Notes under the pieces: generated by a model
What the model was told of the DNA's origin: nothing
The model's input: the letters and a program-made list of their open reading frames with translations, nothing else
The model's database searches: none
Part shown: in pieces, positions 24,373 to 32,576 of the stretch
How the letters are laid out: each line of letters opens with the position of its first letter
How positions within the stretch are numbered: the first letter of the stretch is position 1
Translations under genes and position numbers: made by a program
From: Parvibaculum sp046297875
GTDB lineage: Bacteria > Pseudomonadota > Alphaproteobacteria > Parvibaculales > Parvibaculaceae
Direction of reading: 5' to 3'
Assembly (NCBI RefSeq): GCF_046297875.1
Contig: NZ_JBKBHD010000001.1
Location: forward strand, 2,604,001-2,668,000
DNA: 64,000 bases

Positions 24373-24570
24373 CTAAGACACTTATCCCAAAGGCTTTTTT
24401 CCGGCCGCCGCAGGTCACATTTCAGGCTTACGCTGCGTTGCCGCAATGTGCTAGAAATCCCCCTGCCCCGCAGCAGGCCCCAGGGTTCTTGCCCATAACA
24501 GGGTCAAAGCTTGCCAACATTCTAGCGTGTTGCCTACCCGTGCGGCTGCGAGGCCGGATCGCAGGAGACC

Positions 24571-25983
24571 ATGACCGATACGAAGACCGTCATTACCCGC
24601 TTTGCTCCCTCGCCGACTGGATATCTCCATATTGGCGGGGCGCGGACGGCTTTGTTCAATTGGCTCTTCGCCCGCCATCATGGCGGCCGCTTCCTGCTAC
24701 GCATCGAGGATACGGACCGCGAGCGCTCGACCGATGAGGCCATCGACGCAATTTTCGAAGGATTGCGCTGGCTCGGGCTCGAATGGGACGGAGAGCCGAT
24801 CTTCCAGTTCTCTCGCAGTGCGCGGCATCGGGAAGTCGCCGAAGAGCTGCTTGCCACAGGCAAGGCCTATTACTGCTATGCCAGCCCCGAAGAGCTTGAG
24901 GAAATGCGCGAGAAGGCCCGCGCAGAAGGTCGGCCCATCCGCTATGACGGACGCTGGCGCGACCGCGATCCATCGGAAGCACCTGCCGGTGTAAAGCCTG
25001 TGGTTCGCTTCCGCTCGCCAGACGAAGGCGAAACCGTGGTCCGCGATCATGTGATGGGCGACGTCCGCTTCCCGAATGAGCAGCTTGACGATCTCATCAT
25101 CCTGCGCAGCGACGGTACGCCGACCTACAATCTTTCGGTCGTCGTGGACGACCACGATATGGGCATCACCCATATCATCCGTGGGGACGACCACCTGACC
25201 AATGCCGGCCGTCAAGGCCAGATTTATGCAGCGCTCGGCTGGGCAACGCCCGAATTCGCCCATGTCCCGCTGATTCACGGGCCTGATGGCGCAAAACTTT
25301 CCAAGCGCCATGGCGCGCTGGGCGCGGAAGCCTATCGCGACCTCGGCTATCTGCCTGAGGCCATGCGGAACTATCTCGTGCGGCTCGGCTGGAGCCATGG
25401 CGACGACGAGATTTTCTCCACCGAACAGGCCATCGAGTGGTTCAATCTCGGCAGCATCGGCCGGTCGCCTGCGCGTTTCGACTTTGCCAAACTCGAAAAT
25501 CTGAATGGACACTATATTCGCGAAGCAAGCGACGAGCGACTGGCCGACGAAACCATCGCGCTGATGGCAAGACTCAACGGCTGGAAAACAGACGACGCTT
25601 TCCGTCAGAAGCTCATCGCGCTCATGCCCGGCCTCAAGGAGCGCGCCAAGACGCTGGTCGAACTCGGTCAGGGTGCAGCCTTCCTGCTGGCGCAGCGGCC
25701 CCTGTCCTGCGACGACAAGGCAGCCCAGCTTCTGAACGCCGAGGCCCGCGCCTTGCTCGCCCGCCTCGTCTCCCGGCTCGAGACGCACAATGATTGGCAA
25801 CTGGAACACATAGAAGCGGAGATCCGCGCCTTCGCCGAAGAAGAAAATCTGAAGCTCGGCAAGGTGGCGCAACCGCTTCGCGCGGCCGTGACCGGTAGTA
25901 CCATATCGCCGCCCATTTTCGATGTGCTGGCCACCCTTGGCAGGGATGAAGCGCTGGCGCGGATAAAGGATCAGGCCGCATGA
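24571..25983 (+). CDS. gltX: Glutamate-tRNA ligase
   Basis: GltX charges tRNA(Glu) in the cytoplasm. The 470-residue class I synthetase has the HIGH-type motif in PSPTGYLHIGGARTALFN and the KLSKR motif in DGAKLSKRHG. The anticodon-binding helical domain makes up the C-terminal third. AGGAG lies just before ATG 24571. It is divergent from comEC with a 198-bp gap, which should carry both promoters, though none is clear. Citrate synthase follows in the same direction. Confidence 0.97.
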   Translation: MTDTKTVITRFAPSPTGYLHIGGARTALFNWLFARHHGGRFLLRIEDTDRERSTDEAIDAIFEGLRWLGLEWDGEPIFQFSRSARHREVAEELLATGKAYYCYASPEELEEMREKARAEGRPIRYDGRWRDRDPSEAPAGVKPVVRFRSPDEGETVVRDHVMGDVRFPNEQLDDLIILRSDGTPTYNLSVVVDDHDMGITHIIRGDDHLTNAGRQGQIYAALGWATPEFAHVPLIHGPDGAKLSKRHGALGAEAYRDLGYLPEAMRNYLVRLGWSHGDDEIFSTEQAIEWFNLGSIGRSPARFDFAKLENLNGHYIREASDERLADETIALMARLNGWKTDDAFRQKLIALMPGLKERAKTLVELGQGAAFLLAQRPLSCDDKAAQLLNAEARALLARLVSRLETHNDWQLEHIEAEIRAFAEEENLKLGKVAQPLRAAVTGSTISPPIFDVLATLGRDEALARIKDQAA

Positions 25984-26095
25984 ACCGGGCTTTGCACCGG
26001 CGAATGCGACAAGACATGATGATGTTGAACGAATCCGCCCGGCTTGCTGCCCTGAAGCAGCGCTCCGGCCGGCAAAACAGGACAGGTAGGCAGGC

Positions 26096-27412
26096 ATGAC
26101 TGAATTCGGAACCAAAGCTGGAGCGAAATCCCAGGCGACGCTCTCGGTGGATGGCAAGTCTTACGAGTTGCCGGTCTATAGCGGTTCGCTTGGCCCGAGC
26201 GTCATCGACATCTCTTCGCTCTACGGCAAGAGCGGCGCTTTCACCTACGATCCGGGTTTCACCTCCACGGCGAGCTGCGAGTCCGACATCACCTATATCG
26301 ACGGTGAAGAAGGCATCCTGCTTTATCGCGGCTATCCGATCGACCAGCTCGCGGAGAAGGGGAATTTCCTCGAAACCTGCTATCTGCTGCTGAATGGCGA
26401 ACTGCCGACCTCGTCGCAGTACAGCGAGTTCGAGCGCGCCATCACCATGCACACCATGGTGCATGAGCAGATGCAGTTCTTCCTGCGCGGTTTCCGGCGC
26501 GACGCGCACCCCATGGCCATCATGTGCGGTATGGTCGGCGCGCTGTCGGCCTTCTATCACGACTCGACGGACATCAACGACCCGTTGCAGCGCATGATCG
26601 CGAGCCGCCGACTGATCGCCAAGATTCCGACCATAGCCTCGATGGCGTATAAATATTCGGTCGGCCAGCCGGTCGTCTATCCGAAGAACAGCCTCGGTTA
26701 TGCCGACAACTTCCTCCACATGTGCTTCTCGGTTCCGGCGGAAGAATACAAGGTGGACCCGATCCTCGCCCGCGCGATGGACCGCATCTTCATCCTTCAT
26801 GCCGATCACGAGCAGAACGCCTCGACCTCGACCGTGCGCCTCGCCGGTTCGTCGGGCGCCAATCCGTTCGCCTGCATCGCGGCCGGTATCGCCTGCCTCT
26901 GGGGCCCCGCTCATGGCGGCGCCAACGAAGCCGCACTCAACATGCTGCAGGAAATCGGCACGGTCGATCGCATCCCTGAATTCGTCAAGAAGGCGAAAGA
27001 CAAGAACGACCCGTTCCGTTTGATGGGCTTCGGTCACCGTGTCTACAAGAACTACGACCCGCGCGCCCGCGTGATGCAGCAGACCTGCCATGAAGTGCTG
27101 AAAGTGCTGGGCATCAAGGACGATCCGCTTCTGGACGTCGCGCTCGAACTCGAGCGGATCGCGCTCAATGACGAGTACTTCATCGAAAAAAAGCTCTATC
27201 CGAATATCGACTTCTATTCGGGCATCACGCTGAAGGCGATGGGCTTCCCCACCACCATGTTCACCGTTCTCTTCGCGCTCGCCCGCACGGTCGGCTGGGT
27301 CGCGCAGTGGAACGAGATGATCGAGGATCCGGGCCAGCGCATCGGCCGCCCGCGCCAGCTCTACACGGGCGCAGCGCAGCGCGACTATGTTGACATGGGC
27401 AAGCGCAAGTAA
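26096..27412 (+). CDS. gltA: Citrate synthase (type II)
   Basis: GltA condenses oxaloacetate and acetyl-CoA at the entry of the TCA cycle. The 438-residue protein has the Gram-negative hexameric-type N-terminal beta domain. The active-site segments include HADHEQNASTSTVRLAGSS, WGPAHGGANEA and the FGHRVYKNYDPRA His region. A 112-bp gap separates it from gltX, and a strong intrinsic terminator follows, so the transcript ends here. Confidence 0.97.
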   Translation: MTEFGTKAGAKSQATLSVDGKSYELPVYSGSLGPSVIDISSLYGKSGAFTYDPGFTSTASCESDITYIDGEEGILLYRGYPIDQLAEKGNFLETCYLLLNGELPTSSQYSEFERAITMHTMVHEQMQFFLRGFRRDAHPMAIMCGMVGALSAFYHDSTDINDPLQRMIASRRLIAKIPTIASMAYKYSVGQPVVYPKNSLGYADNFLHMCFSVPAEEYKVDPILARAMDRIFILHADHEQNASTSTVRLAGSSGANPFACIAAGIACLWGPAHGGANEAALNMLQEIGTVDRIPEFVKKAKDKNDPFRLMGFGHRVYKNYDPRARVMQQTCHEVLKVLGIKDDPLLDVALELERIALNDEYFIEKKLYPNIDFYSGITLKAMGFPTTMFTVLFALARTVGWVAQWNEMIEDPGQRIGRPRQLYTGAAQRDYVDMGKRK

Positions 27413-27439
27413 GCGCTCGTTTCGGCGAGAGGCCATGAA

Positions 27440-27467
27440 GGGCGCTTCTTCGGAAGCGCCCTTTTTT
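27440..27467 (+). terminator. Intrinsic terminator of gltA
   Basis: GGGCGCTTC (27440-27448), loop TTCG and GAAGCGCCC (27453-27461) form a perfect 9-bp stem followed by six T residues. The lpxB stop codon on the other strand lies just beyond, at 27471. Confidence 0.93.
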
Positions 27468-27470
27468 CGT

Positions 27471-28628
27471 TCAGAGGAGTTCGAGGACGGCTTTGGCGGC
27501 GCGGCTGTTCGGGCTTTCACCGCCAACGCCCATTTGCGAGCGCACTTCCTCAAGATCAGCAATAGCGCGGCGGCGTTCGGCCGTATCCGACAGCAGCGGC
27601 CGCAGGCCGTCCACCAGCTCATCGGCCGTGCACCGGCTGTGCAGATATTCCCGCACAGATGGCCGGTCGAGGATCAGGTTGACGAGCACGACCGAGGGAA
27701 TTTTCAGCACATTGAGCGCGAACCAGCCGACAATCGCCTCGGCGCGATAGGCGATGACCATTGGCACCCGCGCGAGAGCAAGCTCGAGCGATACGGTGCC
27801 GGAGGCGGCAAGCGCGGCGGTCGCGGCATCGAAGACCGCGCGCTTCTCATCCTCACCGGCGACGACGTCGACGGCCATGCCCCATTTCGCCACCGATGCC
27901 TCGATAAGTGGGCGGACATGTGGAACGGCAGGCACGACAACGCGCAGTCCGGGCATCTCGGCCGAGAGTTTGCGGACTGCGTCGCCGAATATGCCCACGA
28001 GATGCTTTACCTCATTTACACGGCTGCCGGGCAGAACGAGAAGCAGGGGTGCGTCCGGCGAAATGCCGTGACGATCACGGAATCGGGTGCCGCTGCCTGG
28101 CTCCGGCAATCGTTCGATCGCGGGATGCCCGACATAGACGCAATCGACGCCGACAGTCTTAAGGAAGCGAGGCTCGAAGGGCAAAAGCGCAAGGACGCGG
28201 CTGATATAGTTTTTCATCGCCCGGGCGCGGCCCTGCCGCCAGGCCCAGACGCTTGGCAGCACATAGTCGACGATGGGAACACCCGGCGCACGGCGCGCAA
28301 TCCGCTTCGCAACCATATGCGTGAATTCGGGGCTGTCGATCACCACCACAATATCGGGCTTCTCCTCCACGGCATGACGCACCGTTTGCCAGATCCGGCG
28401 AAAAATAAGAGGCAGGCGTGGAATGATTTCGCGCGGGCCCATGACGGCAATATCGGACATGGGGAAAATCGACGAGATCCCACGCGCTTCCATTTCAGGG
28501 CCACCCACGCCGGAAAATCGCAATGGCACCACGGATTGCGCGACCAGTGCATCCATCAAACCGGCGCCGAGAACATCGCCGGAGGTTTCTCCGGCCACGA
28601 GCATCACATGTCTCGCAGCGCCGGTCAC
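27471..28628 (-). CDS. lpxB: Lipid-A-disaccharide synthase
   Basis: LpxB joins lipid X and UDP-diacylglucosamine to make the lipid A disaccharide at the inner membrane face. The 385-residue GT-B enzyme starts HVMLVAGETSGDVLGAGLM. It contains VIDSPEFTH, DYVLPSVWAWRQGRA, LPGSRVNEV and the sugar-nucleotide site AASGTVSLELAL. It overlaps lpxI by 4 bp, continuing the lpxD-fabZ-lpxA-lpxI-lpxB order. The convergent gltA terminator lies just beyond its stop. Confidence 0.96.
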   Translation of the reverse strand: MTGAARHVMLVAGETSGDVLGAGLMDALVAQSVVPLRFSGVGGPEMEARGISSIFPMSDIAVMGPREIIPRLPLIFRRIWQTVRHAVEEKPDIVVVIDSPEFTHMVAKRIARRAPGVPIVDYVLPSVWAWRQGRARAMKNYISRVLALLPFEPRFLKTVGVDCVYVGHPAIERLPEPGSGTRFRDRHGISPDAPLLLVLPGSRVNEVKHLVGIFGDAVRKLSAEMPGLRVVVPAVPHVRPLIEASVAKWGMAVDVVAGEDEKRAVFDAATAALAASGTVSLELALARVPMVIAYRAEAIVGWFALNVLKIPSVVLVNLILDRPSVREYLHSRCTADELVDGLRPLLSDTAERRRAIADLEEVRSQMGVGGESPNSRAAKAVLELL

Positions 28629-29500
28629 GCCCGCGCCTTTTCAATTCGAGCGCGGCCGAGGCCGACGACAAATATGCCCGCCTTGTTGGCCGCGCGCGCC
28701 ACGGCCTCGCCATCGACGATCAATGCACCGCCCGCCTCCACGGCGATGCCGGCAAGACCGGAGGCGGCGACATTCTCGACAGTCTTCACGCCGATGGTCG
28801 GCATGTCCACACGCCGCTCCTGCCCGGGCTTCGACAACTTCACGAGAACGCCTTCGCGCGCTCCGTCCCGCCCGCGCATTTCCGGCGGCAATGTCACGAT
28901 GCGCTCGAGCATCCGATCCGTTCCCTCGGCGGCTTCGAGCGCCAGAACCACGCCGCGGCATGCGACCGCGCCTTGCCCGATGTCGAGGGCACCGATGGCG
29001 AGTACTGCACGGATCGCGATATCGATGTCGATATCCTGTTCGGCCGTTGGCAACACGCGCGTGAGAACTGCCTCCGGCGCGAGCAGCTCGCCCGCCACTT
29101 CATGCGCACCGATTACGCGGAATCCGTGTTCCGTTTCGAAGTATTCGGCAAGTCCACGAAGGAGCCCATCGTCACCCTGCATCAGCCAGCGCGCGACACG
29201 CGGCATGAGTTGCCGTCCGGTCTTGTCCGGCAAGATGGCCGCAAGGCTCGGCCGCTTCACACCGCCGATCAAGACAATATCCTCGCAGCCATTCTCCTTC
29301 AGCAAGCGGAGGAATTCGCCCATCGCACCTATACGGACCCAGGCATGCGGAAAACGTTCGATTCCCTTCCCGGCGGCCCCTTCGATGCCGACGATGAAGA
29401 CTTCCCGGCCGGCGGCGAGCGCGGCTTCTGCCAGCGACTCGGGCAATGGGCCGCTACCGGCGGCTATACCTAGCTTTCGAAGTTTTTCATGGGTCGCCAT
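28625..29500 (-). CDS. lpxI: UDP-2,3-diacylglucosamine pyrophosphatase LpxI
   Basis: LpxI hydrolyses UDP-2,3-diacylglucosamine to lipid X, replacing the unrelated LpxH of gammaproteobacteria. The 291-residue DUF1009 protein starts KLGIAAGSGPLPESLAEAA and contains VLIGGVKRPSL, AHEVAGELLAPEAVLT and the conserved acidic DMPTIGVKTVENV segment. The position between lpxA and lpxB, with a 4-bp overlap to lpxB, supports the assignment. Confidence 0.95.
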   Translation of the reverse strand: MATHEKLRKLGIAAGSGPLPESLAEAALAAGREVFIVGIEGAAGKGIERFPHAWVRIGAMGEFLRLLKENGCEDIVLIGGVKRPSLAAILPDKTGRQLMPRVARWLMQGDDGLLRGLAEYFETEHGFRVIGAHEVAGELLAPEAVLTRVLPTAEQDIDIDIAIRAVLAIGALDIGQGAVACRGVVLALEAAEGTDRMLERIVTLPPEMRGRDGAREGVLVKLSKPGQERRVDMPTIGVKTVENVAASGLAGIAVEAGGALIVDGEAVARAANKAGIFVVGLGRARIEKARA

Positions 29501-29508
29501 GAGAGCGA

Positions 29509-30309
29509 TCAGGCCGCTCGTTCAGAACGGGGCATACAGATCGCGCGGTCCGATTCCGAACGGATGAAATTCACGATTTCCATGACTTCCGGTTTGTCGG
29601 CGAAACGCTCCGCCGCCTCTTCCACGCGATCCCGTAGCGTGCCTTGCTCCGCAAAAAGAAGAGAATAGGCTTCGCGCATGGCCTGGATCTGCTCCCGCGT
29701 GAAACCGCGGCGTTTCAGGCCAATCAGGTTGAGCCCCATGAGATGGGCGCGATTGCCGACCACAAGGCCGTAGGGAATGACATCGTTCTCGACAGCGCTC
29801 ATGCCACCGACAAATGCATGCTTGCCAACACGACCGAACTGATGAAGCGCAGCGCCGCCGCCAAAGATCACATAGTCGTCGATCTTGCAGTGTCCGGCGA
29901 GCATCACATTGTTCGAGAACACGACATGATCGCCGACAATCGAGTCATGGCCGACATGCGATGCCGTCAGAAAAGCGCAGTGGTTGCCCACGCGCGTTAC
30001 CATGCCGCCGCCTTCGGTGCCGGGATTCATGGTCACATGTTCGCGGATGAGATTGTCCGTGCCGATTTCAAGACGGCTCGGCTCGCCTTTGAACTTCAGA
30101 TCCTGCGGCGCATGACCGATTGAAGCGAAAGGATAAATCTGTGTCCGCGCGCCGATCGTCGTTCGTCCCTCGACCACCACATGCGAATGAAGGACAACGC
30201 CATCATCGAGCACCACATTGGCGCCGACGACGCAATAGGGACCGACAGTGACGCCGGGCGCCACCTGCGCCTTCGGATCGACTATCGCTGTCGGATGAAT
30301 ATTTGTCAT
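29509..30309 (-). CDS. lpxA: UDP-N-acetylglucosamine acyltransferase LpxA
   Basis: LpxA transfers a 3-hydroxyacyl chain from ACP to UDP-GlcNAc, the first step of lipid A synthesis. The 266-residue protein begins NIHPTAIVDPKAQVAPG and runs through left-handed beta-helix hexapeptide repeats. The catalytic His is in the SHVGHDSIVGD repeat, and a C-terminal helical domain follows. ATG 30309 overlaps the fabZ stop as ATGA, so I rejected the 13-codon-longer frame. Confidence 0.96.
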   Translation of the reverse strand: MTNIHPTAIVDPKAQVAPGVTVGPYCVVGANVVLDDGVVLHSHVVVEGRTTIGARTQIYPFASIGHAPQDLKFKGEPSRLEIGTDNLIREHVTMNPGTEGGGMVTRVGNHCAFLTASHVGHDSIVGDHVVFSNNVMLAGHCKIDDYVIFGGGAALHQFGRVGKHAFVGGMSAVENDVIPYGLVVGNRAHLMGLNLIGLKRRGFTREQIQAMREAYSLLFAEQGTLRDRVEEAAERFADKPEVMEIVNFIRSESDRAICMPRSERAA

Positions 30310-30782
30310 TTTGCTGATGCACCCGCGATCATCGCACCAATATCGCATTCGGCGACCAGCTGACCGTTCACCCGGCCCTCACCGTGATATTTCCAGACCG
30401 AACCGCGGCTCTGCAGTTTCGTCATGTGCAATTCCAGCACATCCCCTGGCACTACCGGTTTGCGGAATTTGGCGCGGTCCACCGTCATGAAATAGACGAG
30501 CTGGTTACTGCCGGAGGTTCCGAGATGGTTGATGACAAGCGCGCCCGCGGTTTGCGCCATAGCCTCGACGATCAGAACGCCCGGCATCACCGGATGGCCG
30601 GGAAAATGTCCCTGGAAGAACGGTTCGTTATTCGTCACGTTCTTGATGCCAATGGCAAATTCATCACGTTTCATATCGACGATGCGATCGATCATCAGCA
30701 TGGGATAACGATGGGGAAGAAGCTCAAGAACCCGCTTTATATCGGCACTATCGAGCTTTTCCGGCGCCTTAGCCTCGCTCAT
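30306..30782 (-). CDS. fabZ: 3-hydroxyacyl-ACP dehydratase FabZ
   Basis: FabZ dehydrates 3-hydroxyacyl-ACP in fatty acid synthesis and competes with LpxA and LpxD for substrate. The 158-residue hotdog protein has LLPHRYPMLMIDR and GHFPGHPVMPGVLIVEAMAQ, with the catalytic His and Glu. ATG 30782 follows GGAAGGA. The longer frame reaching 30866 would overlap lpxD and adds no family sequence. lpxD lies 28 bp upstream. Confidence 0.96.
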   Translation of the reverse strand: MSEAKAPEKLDSADIKRVLELLPHRYPMLMIDRIVDMKRDEFAIGIKNVTNNEPFFQGHFPGHPVMPGVLIVEAMAQTAGALVINHLGTSGSNQLVYFMTVDRAKFRKPVVPGDVLELHMTKLQSRGSVWKYHGEGRVNGQLVAECDIGAMIAGASAK

Positions 30783-30810
30783 ACGTTCATCCTTCCAAGA
30801 TTGCTCGTCG

Positions 30811-31872
30811 CTATTCGTCTGTCTTTGCCGTCCGTTTCGGACGCCGTCCAAGCTTCCGGAGCTCAACCACTTCGCGGCGCCACTCCGCTATGGGTCGCGC
30901 CGGCACGCCGCCATATTGCTGGCCGGCAGGAACATCATGTACGACGGCGCCTCGCGCCGCGATCTGCGCACCGCTATTGACGGTGAGATGGCCGGTTACG
31001 CCAACCTGCGCCGCGAGAACAACAAAGTCACCGAGTTTGGCGCTGCCCGCAATACCTGTCTGCGCAACGATCACGCATCCCCTGCCGACTTCCACGTTGT
31101 GACCGATCTGAACAAGATTATCGATCTTGGTTCCCTCACCAATTACCGTATCCGGACCGGCGCCGCGATCAATGGTCGTATTTGCGCCGATTTCAACATC
31201 GTCCTGAATGATGACGCGGCCGAGCTGCGGCACCTTCTCGTGTTTCGGATAGCCCATTGCAAATCCAAAACCATCCTGACCGATGCGCACGCCTGGATGG
31301 ATGATCACCCGGTCGCCAATATGGGCATGGCTGACAGTTACGTTCGGCGCGACGAAGCAATCCTTGCCGACAGTGCAGCCTTTGCCAATGCTTGTATTGC
31401 TTCCAACAATCGTGTTCCGGCCGACTTCAGCGTGAGCACCGATAGACGCACCCGGTTCGATGGTCACATTTTCTCCCAGCCTGGCCGTCTCGTGAACGCA
31501 GGCACGGGGGTCAACCGATCCTCGATTGCCGAATGTATCGCAGCCATGCGTCGCGTCGGGATGGAAAGCCTGCGCAGCTAGAGCATACGACCTGTAGGGC
31601 TGCTCGGTCAGGAGAAGCAACACGCCCTTCGGCGCCCGCTCGGCAAATTTCGGATGGACAAAACATGCAGCGGCCTTCGTCCTCTCAAAGGCCGCTGCGT
31701 ATTTCGGGTTGTCGAGAAAGCTGACTTCGCCAGGCCCCGCCAAATCAAGCGGTGCGACCCCTTCAATCAGATAGTCCGCGTCAGCACCCGGAACGACAGC
31801 CGCACCGGTCCGGCTTGCCAAATCCCTGAGTGGCAAGGCCTTTCCCGGAGTAAAGAACCGCTCGTCCGCCAT
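30811..31872 (-). CDS. lpxD: UDP-3-O-acylglucosamine N-acyltransferase LpxD
   Basis: LpxD adds the second 3-hydroxyacyl chain in lipid A assembly. The 353-residue protein has the N-terminal uridine-binding domain (LDLAGPGEVSFLDNPKYAA) followed by left-handed beta-helix repeats. The catalytic region is NLVQIGHNVEVGRG. The short basic C-terminus ends in RRPKRTAKTDE. It lies between ompH and fabZ in the conserved order. Confidence 0.96.
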   Translation of the reverse strand: MADERFFTPGKALPLRDLASRTGAAVVPGADADYLIEGVAPLDLAGPGEVSFLDNPKYAAAFERTKAAACFVHPKFAERAPKGVLLLLTEQPYRSYALAAQAFHPDATHGCDTFGNRGSVDPRACVHETARLGENVTIEPGASIGAHAEVGRNTIVGSNTSIGKGCTVGKDCFVAPNVTVSHAHIGDRVIIHPGVRIGQDGFGFAMGYPKHEKVPQLGRVIIQDDVEIGANTTIDRGAGPDTVIGEGTKIDNLVQIGHNVEVGRGCVIVAQTGIAGSAKLGDFVVLAAQVGVTGHLTVNSGAQIAARGAVVHDVPAGQQYGGVPARPIAEWRREVVELRKLGRRPKRTAKTDE

Positions 31873-31921
31873 AGAAACCGCATCCGGGCCACCTAAGCGG
31901 CCCGCCAGTGCATTCGAAGTA

Positions 31922-32524
31922 TTACTGTCCGCTTGCCGCCTTCTGGGCCGCTTCGATTTCTTCCTTCGTCAGCGCCTTCACGTCCACCTTTGCAAGCTTT
32001 TCATTGAGACGCTTCAGGACTTCTGCCGAAATATCGAGATCGGCGCCACCGGCAAGCACCACAGCCTGGTCGAGCAGAATGGTGCCGCCCTTCTCTTTCA
32101 TGATCTCGGCAAATATCGGGCGAAGCGCGGCTTCAACCTGCGCCTCGGCACGCTGTACGCCAAGCTGCAGCCCCTGCTGCTTGATCTGCATGGACTGCTG
32201 GAACTCGACATTGCGCTGCTGAAGGCTCTGAACCCGCTTCTGGAGATCTTCCTGCGACAGCAGAGCGCGCTCATCGGAGAGCTTCTTGGCGTCAGCCTGA
32301 AGCGCATCATCCGTCTTCTTGCCATCGGCCATGATCTTCTTGGCCTGCTCTTCATACTGGCTGCGGATGCTCTGACCGGCCTTCGACTGCGCGAATACGG
32401 CTTGCGTATCCACAACAAGAATTACGGCCGGGCCAACCGCCTGCGCCGGAGCCACAGCAAGGCTCATCCCAAAGGCAAGTGCTGCAACGGCAGCGATACG
32501 CTTAACACTCAACTTGAAACTCAT
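31922..32524 (-). CDS. OmpH/Skp-family periplasmic chaperone
   Basis: Skp-family proteins hold unfolded outer membrane proteins on their way to BamA. The 200-residue product has a signal peptide ending AVAPAQA (about residue 29). A short beta body and a long coiled-coil arm follow (about residues 50-130), rich in Gln, Lys and Glu, as in the jellyfish-shaped trimer. ATG 32524 is preceded by GAGGG. Frames extending to 32788 lack signal-peptide logic and run into bamA. It sits 52 bp downstream of bamA. Confidence 0.9.
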   Translation of the reverse strand: MSFKLSVKRIAAVAALAFGMSLAVAPAQAVGPAVILVVDTQAVFAQSKAGQSIRSQYEEQAKKIMADGKKTDDALQADAKKLSDERALLSQEDLQKRVQSLQQRNVEFQQSMQIKQQGLQLGVQRAEAQVEAALRPIFAEIMKEKGGTILLDQAVVLAGGADLDISAEVLKRLNEKLAKVDVKALTKEEIEAAQKAASGQ

Positions 32525-32576
32525 TTCAGAGCATCCCTCATTGGTCTTGTTGCAGGCTGCCCCCCGGCAGCCCGGA

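Noticed and set aside
25634..27622. 662-codon open frame antisense to gltX and gltA
   Set aside because: It crosses two convincing genes and the gltA terminator, and its product has no recognisable domain.
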